Below are positions 48,830 to 56,663 of a stretch of DNA of 64,000 nt, one piece after another. This DNA comes from Novosphingobium sp. JCM 18896 (lineage in GTDB: Bacteria; Pseudomonadota; Alphaproteobacteria; Sphingomonadales; Sphingomonadaceae). Position numbers and translations under genes: made by a program. The stretch is taken from NCBI RefSeq assembly GCF_025938095.1, contig NZ_JAPCZF010000005.1, positions 186,001 through 250,000 on the forward strand. The letters run 5' to 3'. The first letter of the stretch is position 1. Every line of letters begins with the position of its first letter. The notes under the pieces are model-generated. The model ran no database searches, was not told the DNA's origin, and was given only the letters and a program-made list of their open reading frames with translations.

Positions 48830-50572
48830 ATGGAGACAATCGTGTCAGTGCCGGCGCATCGCGAAGGCCTCGAAAGTTCGGCCGTGATGGCTGGGCAGCC
48901 CCGCCGGAAGGTGCTCTTCGTCGTCGTCACGCACCTGCGCGAGGAAGGCAATGCCGGGAATATCCAGGACTATCCCTATGGCGTCCTGTCGATCATCAAG
49001 CACAATCAGGGGCTCGCCGATTTCGACATCATGGACGTTGCGATCGATTACGACGGCATCGAGCGCCTCGAAAGCGATCTGCGCGCCAAGCTCGAAGAGT
49101 TCCGCCCCGACGTCCTCGGCGTCTCGGTCATGTTCGACAATGCCTATTTCGCCATCGCGCCGGTCCTGCAGGTCGCCAAACAGGTGTCGCCGGGCATCCT
49201 GACCGTCTGCGGCGGACCGGCGGTTTCCCCCGTCGCCAAGAAGATCCTGCACAACCAGCCCGAACTCGACGCCATCTGCTTCTCGGAAGGCGAACTGCCC
49301 TTCCGCGACCTGCTGATGGCCGAGGACATGTTCCGCGAAGTCGAGGATCACGCGACCTGGGTTTCGCGCAAGGACATCGACAGCCCCAAGGGGCCGAAGA
49401 AGCAGCTGCTCAACGACATCAGCGACGTCATCGACATCGACTATTCGCTGATCGACGTGGCCAGTTACGACCGCCGCGTGTCGTTCAATCCGCTCGACGA
49501 CCGCTATCTCGACAACCTGCGCGCCTTCCCGATCGTCACCTCGCGCGGGTGCCCGTTCAAGTGTTCGTTCTGCTGGCATTCGGGCGAGAACGACAGGTCC
49601 ATGCGCTATTCGGGCGTCGACGAACTGATCGCGCACGTCGAGAAGATCGTCGCGCGCTATGGCGCCAACTGCCTGATCTTCTACGACGACATGCTGCTGC
49701 TGGCACGCGATCGCGCCAAGGAGATCTTCCGCCGGCTCGCCCCCTTCAATCTGCGCATCGAGCTGCCGAACGGTCTTTCGCCCACCTACATGGACGATGA
49801 ACTGATCGAGCTGATGTACCAGGCCGGGGTCCGGTCGGTCCGCATCGCGGTGGAATCGGGCGACGAGTGGGTGATCCGCAACCTGGTCAACAAGCCGATG
49901 AAGATCGCCCATGTGCAGCCGGTCGTCAACGCGCTGCGCAGGCACAACATCTGGATCGTCGCCTTCATCGTCGTGGGTCTGCCCGGCGAGACCGACGTTC
50001 ACCGCCAGACGACGCGCGACAAGATTCTCGAATGGGGCATCGACCTCTGCAGCATCTCGGTGGCGAGCCCGATCAAGGGATCGTTGCTCTACGAGCAGTG
50101 CCTCAAGGAAGGCTACATCGATCCGAACGCCGAATTCCTGGTTTCGGGCTTCCTCTATGGCGAGAACGTCATCAACACGAAGGAGTTCTCCGCGGAATAC
50201 ATTTCCGACGCCGCCTATGTGATGAATCTCGATGTGAACTTCGTGAATTCGTATCGTCTGCGCAATGGTGACTACGCGGCGGCCGATTCCTACTTCGAGT
50301 ACATCATCCGCACCTATCAGAACCATGCGTTCGGCCATTATTGCCTTGCGCTCACCAAGGGGCATCTGAACCAGCCGGAAAGCGCGGAGCACCATTGGGC
50401 GGAAGCGGTGCGGATCGGCGAGGCGGATCCGCTCTGGGCCGGCTATTTCGATCGCTTCGGCATCATGCTGGGCAGCACCTACGACGAATTCGTCAGCCTG
50501 ACCCTGATGCGCGGCCATGGTACGACCCAGTTGAGCTACGTCGGTAGCACCGGAACGCTGATCAGCGCTTGA
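48830..50572 (+). CDS. B12-binding-type radical SAM protein with TPR-like C-terminus
   Basis: 580 aa from the ATG at 48830; a GTG at 48842 has better GGAG spacing and is a real alternative. The N-terminal ~170 residues look like a cobalamin-binding fold (KVLFVVVTHLREEGNAGNIQ; LTVCGGPAVSPVAKKIL) without an obvious DxHxxG. The radical SAM cluster is C241-x3-C245-x2-C248 (RGCPFKCSFCW), followed by VRSVRIAVESGDEWVI and IVVGLPGETD. The last ~90 residues (NGDYAAADSYFEYIIRTYQN, ALTKGHLNQPESAEHHWAEA) have a TPR-like repeat. Possible methylation or rearrangement of a small molecule or lipid. Follows the reductase gene; substrate unknown. Confidence 0.88.
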   Translation: METIVSVPAHREGLESSAVMAGQPRRKVLFVVVTHLREEGNAGNIQDYPYGVLSIIKHNQGLADFDIMDVAIDYDGIERLESDLRAKLEEFRPDVLGVSVMFDNAYFAIAPVLQVAKQVSPGILTVCGGPAVSPVAKKILHNQPELDAICFSEGELPFRDLLMAEDMFREVEDHATWVSRKDIDSPKGPKKQLLNDISDVIDIDYSLIDVASYDRRVSFNPLDDRYLDNLRAFPIVTSRGCPFKCSFCWHSGENDRSMRYSGVDELIAHVEKIVARYGANCLIFYDDMLLLARDRAKEIFRRLAPFNLRIELPNGLSPTYMDDELIELMYQAGVRSVRIAVESGDEWVIRNLVNKPMKIAHVQPVVNALRRHNIWIVAFIVVGLPGETDVHRQTTRDKILEWGIDLCSISVASPIKGSLLYEQCLKEGYIDPNAEFLVSGFLYGENVINTKEFSAEYISDAAYVMNLDVNFVNSYRLRNGDYAAADSYFEYIIRTYQNHAFGHYCLALTKGHLNQPESAEHHWAEAVRIGEADPLWAGYFDRFGIMLGSTYDEFVSLTLMRGHGTTQLSYVGSTGTLISA

Positions 50573-50593
50573 GAGTGCGTAGTTGTCGTCGGG

Positions 50594-52804
50594 TCAGGCG
50601 ATCGCAGGCAGCTTCTCCAGGTGCTTGTCGAGCGTGATCGGATAGTCGCGCACGCGCACGCCGGTGGCGTTGTAGACCGCGTTGGCGATCGCCGCGCCGA
50701 CGCCGCAAATGCCGAGTTCGCCGACGCCCTTGGCCTTCATCGGCGACGACTTGTCGTCGGGATAGTCGAGGAAGATCACCTCCTGGTGCGGGATGTCGGC
50801 ATGGACGGGGACCTCATAGCTCGCGAGATCGTGGTTGACGAAGAAGCCGAAGCGCTTGTCGACGGCGAGTTCTTCCATCAGCGCCGCGCCCGCACCCATG
50901 GTCATGGCGCCGATCACCTGGCTGCGCGCCGATTTCGGATTGATAATGCGGCCCGCGTCGCAGACCGCTAGCATCCGGCGGATGCGGGTCTCGCCGGTGT
51001 AGGCGTCCACGCCGACCTCTACGAAATGTCCCGCGAATGTCGACTGTTGATACTGCTTGTCGAGCGTGCCGTATTCAATCCCGTCCTCGGCCGTGAGCGG
51101 GCCCGCCTGGACTAGCGGCAGCGAGCGGTTCCCGGCCTTGACCTGCCCACCGGCGAAGGTGGCATCGCTCGCATTGAAGCCCAGCTTCTGGGCTACGGCC
51201 TCGCGCAGTTTGACGCAGGCTGCATAGAGGCCGGCGGTCGAATTGTTCGCGCCCCACTGGCCACCGGAGCCGGCCGAGGCGGGGAAGTCGCTGTCGCCGA
51301 GTTTGACCATGACGTCGCCGATCGGAACCCCGAGCATTTCAGCCGCGGTCTGCGCGAGGATGGTATAGGTGCCGGTGCCGATGTCGGTCATGTCGGTCTC
51401 GACCGTCAGCTTGCCGTCGCCCCCGAGCTTGATCCGCGCCGCCGACTTCTGGAGCAGGTTGTTGCGGAAGCCGACCGCCATACCCATGCCGACGAGCCAT
51501 GGGCCGTCACGCACTTGCGCAGGCTTCGCCTGGCGGTGCGACCAGCCGAAACGGTCTGCGCCGGTGCGCAGACACTCGACGAGATGGCGCTGTGAGAAGC
51601 GGCGCTCGGGCTTGGCCGGATCGACCAGGGTGTCGTTGACGATCCGCAGCTCGACCGGATCCATGGCCAGCTTCTCGGCCAGTTCGTCCATGGCCATTTC
51701 GAGCACCATCAGCCCCGGCGCCTCACCGGGCGCGCGCATGGCATTGCCCTCGGGCAGGTCGGTGACGGCGAGCTTCAGCCAGTATTCGCGGTTGGGTGCG
51801 GCGTAGATCAGCTTGGTCTGTTGCACCGCGACCTCGGGGCCGCCGCCGGGCAGGTTGCTGCTCGTGCTCGAATGATGGATCGCCGTCAGCCGGCCGTCGC
51901 GTGTCGCCCCGAGCCTGACGTGCTGGATCGTCGCGGGACGGTGAGTGGAATTGTTCATCATCAGCGGGCGCTGCATCGCGACCTTGACCGCGCGGCCCGC
52001 CTTTTTCGCGCCGAGCGCCGCGAGCACCGCGTCGGCGCGCACGAACAGCTTGCCGCCGAAGCCGCCGCCGATGAACGGGGAATCGATCCGCAGATTTTCG
52101 GGCTTGATCGACAGGATCTTGGCGAGCGAGGCCTTCGACCAGGCGATCATTTGGTTCGAGGTCCAGACGGTCAGCTTCTCGCCCTCCCAGGCAGCGATCG
52201 TCGCGAAAGGCTCCATCATCGCGTGGCTCTCACCGGGAGTCGTGTAGGTCTGGTCCACCGTCACCGGCGCCTTGGCGAACGCGGCGGCGAAGTCACCGAC
52301 GCGCTCGACGTCCTGCGGGTTGGGAGCCTCGTCGTCGATCGGCTCGTAGCCTGCCGAAAGCGCGGCCTTGGCGAGGTCGAACCGGCCGTCCGACCGCGCA
52401 TAGGTCGTGCGGATCAAGGCGGCCGCGGCGCGTGCCTGCTCGAAGGTTTCGGCGACGACCAGGGCAATCGCCTGGTGGTAGTGTGCCACTTCGGCGCCGC
52501 CAAACAGATGCGCGACGTTCATCTTGCCGAGCGGCAGCGGCTTGGCATGTTCGAGCGTGGTCACGATCGCGAGCACACCCGGCGCCCGCTCGGCCTCGCG
52601 CGTGTCCATGCTGGAAATGCGGCCCTTCGCGATCCCCGCGCTGACGATGTAACCATAGGCCTGGTTCGGCGCGACGTCGTGGCGCTCGTAGGCATAGGGC
52701 GCGGTGCCGGTGGTCTTGAGCGGGCCGTCGATGCGATCGGTCGGCTGGCCTACGACCTGGAGCCGGTCGATCGGGTTGGTGCCGGCGGGGGTATCGAATT
52801 TCAT
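50594..52804 (-). CDS. paoC: Aldehyde oxidase/xanthine dehydrogenase family molybdenum subunit (PaoC-like)
   Basis: 736 aa. Molybdopterin motifs: RIDSPFIGGGFGGKLFVRAD (substrate side), GNAMRAPGEAPGLMVLEMAM, TDIGTGTYTILAQTAAEMLG, and MKAKGVGELGICGVGAAIAN with the active-site Glu. Length and gene order match PaoC of the periplasmic aldehyde oxidoreductase PaoABC, which oxidises aromatic and aliphatic aldehydes to acids. Third gene of the operon, starting 3 bp after the FAD subunit's stop. It needs the molybdopterin cytosine dinucleotide form and a maturation chaperone (PaoD), not found nearby. Ends 21 bp from the convergent radical SAM gene. Confidence 0.9.
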   Translation of the reverse strand: MKFDTPAGTNPIDRLQVVGQPTDRIDGPLKTTGTAPYAYERHDVAPNQAYGYIVSAGIAKGRISSMDTREAERAPGVLAIVTTLEHAKPLPLGKMNVAHLFGGAEVAHYHQAIALVVAETFEQARAAAALIRTTYARSDGRFDLAKAALSAGYEPIDDEAPNPQDVERVGDFAAAFAKAPVTVDQTYTTPGESHAMMEPFATIAAWEGEKLTVWTSNQMIAWSKASLAKILSIKPENLRIDSPFIGGGFGGKLFVRADAVLAALGAKKAGRAVKVAMQRPLMMNNSTHRPATIQHVRLGATRDGRLTAIHHSSTSSNLPGGGPEVAVQQTKLIYAAPNREYWLKLAVTDLPEGNAMRAPGEAPGLMVLEMAMDELAEKLAMDPVELRIVNDTLVDPAKPERRFSQRHLVECLRTGADRFGWSHRQAKPAQVRDGPWLVGMGMAVGFRNNLLQKSAARIKLGGDGKLTVETDMTDIGTGTYTILAQTAAEMLGVPIGDVMVKLGDSDFPASAGSGGQWGANNSTAGLYAACVKLREAVAQKLGFNASDATFAGGQVKAGNRSLPLVQAGPLTAEDGIEYGTLDKQYQQSTFAGHFVEVGVDAYTGETRIRRMLAVCDAGRIINPKSARSQVIGAMTMGAGAALMEELAVDKRFGFFVNHDLASYEVPVHADIPHQEVIFLDYPDDKSSPMKAKGVGELGICGVGAAIANAVYNATGVRVRDYPITLDKHLEKLPAIA

Positions 52805-52807
52805 CGT

Positions 52808-53758
52808 TCAGGCTTTCGCTTGGGCGATCACCGCGGCGAGCGTGCGCTCGGCGAGCGGGATCTTGAACCGGTTGTCCTCGGTCGGGCGAGCATCGGCGAA
52901 GACGCGTGCGCTGACTCCGCGCGCACCCTCGGGGAGCGTGGCTTCGGCTGCCTCGACGCGCCAGGGCTTGGGCGCGACGCCGCCGAAAGCGACACGGCCC
53001 GTGCCGTCGCGCTGGATCACCGCGGCGACCGAAACGAGGGCAAAGGCATAGGACGCGCGATCGCGGACCTTGCGGTAGACATGGCGGCCGCCGAGCGGCT
53101 TGGGCAGGGTGACCGCGGTGATGAGCTCGCCGGGCTCGAGCGCGGTATCGCGCTGCGGGGTGTCGCCGGGCAGCCGATGGAAGTCGGCGATTGCGATCCG
53201 TCGCGTGCGGCCGTCGGCGGCAACGGTCTCGACCGTGGCGTCGAGCACGCGCAGGGCAATCGCCATGTCGCCCGGATAGGTCGCGATGCATTGCTCCGAG
53301 GTACCGATGACGGCCAGCTGGCGCGAATAGCCGCCGAGTGCGGCGCAGCCCGAGCCGGGCTTGCGCTTGTTGCAGGGCTGGTTGGTATCGTAGAAATAGG
53401 GACAGCGCGTGCGTTGGAGCAGGTTCCCTGCCGTCGTCGCCTTGTTGCGTAACTGGCCGCTGGCACCCGCGACGATCGCGCGGGTCAGGACACCGTAGTC
53501 ACGCCGCACGCGCGCGTCGGCCGCGAGCGTCGTGTTGGTGACGAGCGCGCCGATCCGCAGCCCGCCGTCTTCGGTTGCCGCGATGGTGTCGAGCTTGAGA
53601 TCCTGGACGTCGACGAGATGTCGTGGGGTCTCGATCTCGAGCTTCATCAGGTCGAGCAGGTTGGTGCCGCCGGCGAGGAACTTGGCGCCGGGCTGCTGCG
53701 TGACCGCGGCCGCGGCCTGAGCGGGGGACGTGGCCCTTTCGTAAGTGAATGCTCTCAT
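52808..53758 (-). CDS. paoB: Aldehyde oxidase FAD-binding subunit with extra FeS cysteines (PaoB-like)
   Basis: 316 aa. FAD motif QQPGAKFLAGGTNLLDLMK at the start and the second flavin loop GQLRNKATTAGNLLQRTRCP. Four cysteines C119, C129, C138 and C157 (C-x9-C-x8-C-x18-C, through YDTNQPCNKRKPGSGCAALG) are those that hold the unusual [4Fe-4S] cluster in E. coli PaoB, and they separate this subunit from ordinary xanthine-dehydrogenase FAD subunits. Overlaps the small-subunit gene upstream by 4 bases (ATGA). Passes electrons from the molybdenum site to FAD. Confidence 0.92.
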   Translation of the reverse strand: MRAFTYERATSPAQAAAAVTQQPGAKFLAGGTNLLDLMKLEIETPRHLVDVQDLKLDTIAATEDGGLRIGALVTNTTLAADARVRRDYGVLTRAIVAGASGQLRNKATTAGNLLQRTRCPYFYDTNQPCNKRKPGSGCAALGGYSRQLAVIGTSEQCIATYPGDMAIALRVLDATVETVAADGRTRRIAIADFHRLPGDTPQRDTALEPGELITAVTLPKPLGGRHVYRKVRDRASYAFALVSVAAVIQRDGTGRVAFGGVAPKPWRVEAAEATLPEGARGVSARVFADARPTEDNRFKIPLAERTLAAVIAQAKA

Positions 53759-54393
53759 GCCTTGATCCCCGCGACTTCGGCCATCGCATCGAGGATGTTC
53801 GAATAGGCGCCGCAGCGGCAGAGATTGCCGCTCATCCGTTCGCGGATCTCGGTAGCGGTGATCTCAGGTTTTGCGCCGAGGTCGGTCTGGACGTGGCTCG
53901 GAATGCCCAGCTCGATTTCGCGCATCACCCCGACGGCCGAGCAGATCTGGCCCGGCGTGCAATAGCCGCACTGATAGCCGTCATGCTTGACGAAGGCGGC
54001 CTGCATCGGATGCAGCTTTCCAGGATTGCCGATACCCTCGATCGTGATGACTTCGTCGCCGCCGTGCTGCACCGCGAGTGACAGGCACGAATTGATCCGC
54101 ATGCCGTTCACGAGGACCGTGCAGGCGCCGCACTGGCCGTGATCGCAGCCCTTCTTCGTGCCGGTCAGCCTCAGGTGCTCGCGCAGCAGGTCGAGTAGGG
54201 TGGTGCGCGTGTCGACCTCGAGATCGCGGGGCCGGTCGTTGACCGTCAGAGAAATCCGCGCTCTCGGCGGCGGTGACCCGACTTTCCGAGTTTCGGCTCC
54301 CGCTTGGGCGGGGAGCGTGGCGATTGCCGCCGAGGTCATGCCGCCCACCAGCACGGTGCGGCGCGAGGTTGGAAAGCCGTCATGCGCGTCCAT
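53755..54393 (-). CDS. paoA: Aldehyde oxidase [2Fe-2S] subunit with Tat signal (PaoA-like)
   Basis: 212 aa from the ATG at 54393 (GAAGGA upstream). The N-terminus FPTSRRTVLVGGMTSAAIAT is a twin-arginine signal. The first 2Fe-2S cluster uses KKGCDHGQCGACTVLVNG and RINSC; the second uses GYQCGYCTPGQI and GNLCRCGAYS. Exported folded with its partners, so the complex should act in the periplasm. First gene of the three-gene operon, with 1-4 bp overlaps or gaps throughout, typical of stoichiometric subunits. Confidence 0.93.
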   Translation of the reverse strand: MDAHDGFPTSRRTVLVGGMTSAAIATLPAQAGAETRKVGSPPPRARISLTVNDRPRDLEVDTRTTLLDLLREHLRLTGTKKGCDHGQCGACTVLVNGMRINSCLSLAVQHGGDEVITIEGIGNPGKLHPMQAAFVKHDGYQCGYCTPGQICSAVGVMREIELGIPSHVQTDLGAKPEITATEIRERMSGNLCRCGAYSNILDAMAEVAGIKA

Positions 54394-54629
54394 AGAAGTC
54401 CTTCGAGGTTCCGCCGGGTCATGCCGGAGCGGTCCGGCGATGCGGCGGCGGCGTTCGCTGCCAAGGGGACAACGCACGAGCTGCGGTTTTGATCTAGGCT
54501 CCTCGATCGGAGCATCGCATGCGATCGCAATCCCGTCGCTTTCGAGCCGATGCTGGCGAAATGGACGCCGCCGAATGCCGGACAGGACCTCAAGCGAGGG
54601 GCGCATCTTGCGAGAAACAAAGACGCTCG

Positions 54630-54785
54630 TCAGGCGCCGGGTTCGCCGTCCTCGATCGGTAGCACGATCCTGGCTCTCGCGAGCATGTCGCGCGCCTGCT
54701 CGATCGGAATGCCGTGCTTTTCGGCGAGCGCTTCGGCGCTGTAGCGACGCGTGTCGTCTTTGGAGCGAGGCGGTGTATCGGCCAT
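54630..54785 (-). CDS. Small hypothetical protein, 51 aa
   Basis: From the ATG at 54785: MADTPPRSKDDTRRYSAEAL, then AEKHGIPIEQARDMLARARI and a short acidic tail. The middle looks like one helix-turn-helix-like pair, and small proteins of this type are common near stress genes in sphingomonads. No strong ribosome site. I cannot name a function. The 237-bp gap to the aldehyde oxidase operon holds its promoter. Confidence 0.55.
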   Translation of the reverse strand: MADTPPRSKDDTRRYSAEALAEKHGIPIEQARDMLARARIVLPIEDGEPGA

Positions 54786-54973
54786 CGCTTCGATGATCGA
54801 ACGCCGAGGTGCCACCGACAATAACATGGATCAAGAGCCCGACAGGAACGGACGAAGATGGCGTTCACGGCGCGCCGATATTCTTTTCCAGAACCCATCG
54901 GCGCGCGGGGCGTTCTCATTAGGGGACACACGGATCGCATCTCAGCGGCCGCCGAAATCGAAGGAGACGATCG

Positions 54974-55588
54974 ATGCCGCTCAAAGCCCTCGCGCTCAAT
55001 TGCACGCTCAAGGCCGATGCCGGCGAGGAGAGTTCTACCGATGCGATGATCGCGGTTCTTGAGAAGGCATTCGGCGAGAACGATGTCGCGATCAGCGAGA
55101 CCGTCAGGGTCGCGGCGCTAGACATCAAGCCAGGGGTCACCTCGGACGAGGGCGAGGGCGACGACTGGCCCGCCCTGCGAAAGAAGATTCTCGCGCACGA
55201 CATCCTGATCTTCGGCGGTCCGATCTGGATGGGACAGATCGGCTCGGTCGCGAAGCGTGTGCTCGAACGGATGGACGCGTTTCTGAGCGAGACCGACGCG
55301 CAGGGCCGCATGCCGAGCTACGGCAAGGTTGCGGTCGCGGCGATCGTCGGCAACGAGGACGGCGCCCACTTCTCGTCCGCCCAGCTGTTCCAGGCGCTGA
55401 ACGACGTGGGCTGGACCATCCCTGCCGTCGCGGCCTGCTATTGGGTGGGCGAAGCGATGGGATCTACCGATTTCAAGGACCTGAAGCAGACGCCGAAGAA
55501 GGTGAAGGAGACCGCGGCCATGGTCGCTGGCAACGCCGCGCACCTTGCCGGCTTGCTCAAGTCGAAGCCCTATCCTGGCGGGTCATGA
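54974..55588 (+). CDS. NAD(P)H-dependent FMN reductase/flavodoxin-like protein
   Basis: 204 aa; AAGGAGA before the ATG. MPLKALALNCTLKADAGEES is the flavodoxin-fold P-loop region, followed by HDILIFGGPIWMGQIGSVAK and KVAVAAIVGNEDGAHFSSAQ, all as in NADPH-dependent FMN reductases/WrbA-like proteins. C-terminal helices include VKETAAMVAGNAAHLAGLLK. Reduces quinones or flavins in the cytoplasm. Stands alone; the next gene is 90 bp on. Confidence 0.9.
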   Translation: MPLKALALNCTLKADAGEESSTDAMIAVLEKAFGENDVAISETVRVAALDIKPGVTSDEGEGDDWPALRKKILAHDILIFGGPIWMGQIGSVAKRVLERMDAFLSETDAQGRMPSYGKVAVAAIVGNEDGAHFSSAQLFQALNDVGWTIPAVAACYWVGEAMGSTDFKDLKQTPKKVKETAAMVAGNAAHLAGLLKSKPYPGGS

Positions 55589-55678
55589 TGCACGTACCGC
55601 TGCGCTGGATGCTCGCCGCGGTCACCGGGTAGAAGAGCCTTTCCAGCGAATAGACCAGACATCGAAAGCCGCCGCGCC

Positions 55679-56185
55679 ATGCAGCTCAACCCTTCTGTCC
55701 CGCTTCATGCGCTGGATCTGGAAATCCTCTTGCGGCTCGGCATGGCCGCCGTCCTCGGCCTGCTGCTGGGCCTGGACCGTGAACTGCGCGGTCATGCCGC
55801 CGGCATGCGAACCCATGGGATCATTTGTTTCAGCGCAGCGATGATGACGGTCATCGTGCTCGGGCTCTACATGCAGTTGGGGCAGGGCGAGAATTCGCGG
55901 ATGGACCCGCTGCGCATCATGGAGGGGACCGGCGCCTTCGTCGGCATCATCGCGGCGGGCCTCATCGTTACCAGCGGGGTCAAGGTCCACAATCTCACGA
56001 CAGCCGTGCACATGTGGCTGGCGGCGATGATCGGCATAGCCTGCGGTGCGGCGCAGTGGCCTCTGGTGACGGTCGCCGTTCTCGTCGCAGTGATCATGCT
56101 GACGCTGCTGCGCGTTATCGAAAAACGTTGGCTCGAACCCAAGGATGCTCGCGATCGCGCGTCTTCTGACGATGGATCGAGGTGA
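55679..56185 (+). CDS. MgtC/SapB family membrane protein
   Basis: 168 aa with four or five hydrophobic segments. The family start LEILLRLGMAAVLGLLLGLD is followed by RELRGHAAGMRTHGIICFSA (the conserved ReL...aGlRTh motif), then VGIIAAGLIVTSGVKVHNLT and AAMIGIACGAAQWPLV. Members support growth at low magnesium or interact with ATP synthase; most are uncharacterised. Inner membrane. Confidence 0.9.
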   Translation: MQLNPSVPLHALDLEILLRLGMAAVLGLLLGLDRELRGHAAGMRTHGIICFSAAMMTVIVLGLYMQLGQGENSRMDPLRIMEGTGAFVGIIAAGLIVTSGVKVHNLTTAVHMWLAAMIGIACGAAQWPLVTVAVLVAVIMLTLLRVIEKRWLEPKDARDRASSDDGSR

Positions 56186-56284
56186 TCGGCCGCAATTGCG
56201 ATGCGTGGGGCCGTGGCGATGGTCGCTTGCGAACCCGAGGGTGATCCCGCGCGTTGAAGTCGCGGGGGATCTAGGAGACGAACG

Positions 56285-56578
56285 ATGCCGCGCGGCGACA
56301 AGGATGCCTACACCGACAAGCAGAAGCGCAAGGCACGGCACATCGAGGAAAGCTACGAGGATCGCGGCGTGCCGAAGAAGGAGGCCGAGAGCCGCGCCTG
56401 GGCGACGGTCAACAAGGAAAGCGGCGGGGGGAACAAGTCTGGGTCGGGCCGAGGCCAGAAGGACACCCACGTCTCTTCCTCGCGCGGCGGCAAGGCCCAC
56501 AAGTCGGGATCGTTCGAACAACGCTCGGCCGCGGCGCGAAAGGGATGGGTCACGCGCCGCAAGCACGCGTCGGGCTGA
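56285..56578 (+). CDS. KGG-rich small protein, often annotated plasmid stabilization protein
   Basis: 97 aa, very charged. CTAGGAGA precedes the ATG at 56285. MPRGDKDAYTDKQKRKARHI, EESYEDRGVPKKEAESRAWA, TVNKESGGGNKSGSG, then SRGGKAHKSGS and AAARKGWVTRRKHASG. The pattern matches a small family named plasmid stabilization protein in databases, without a proven role; it also resembles stress-response KGG proteins. No transmembrane segment. Probably DNA- or RNA-binding by charge (inference). Confidence 0.82.
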   Translation: MPRGDKDAYTDKQKRKARHIEESYEDRGVPKKEAESRAWATVNKESGGGNKSGSGRGQKDTHVSSSRGGKAHKSGSFEQRSAAARKGWVTRRKHASG

Positions 56579-56663
56579 CAGAGGTCGAAAGCCCGCCCGA
56601 TGACTTCTCGGGTGCTGCTTCCGCTTCTCCCTGAACCCCGGAACTTCGGAGCGCGCGTGGCTG

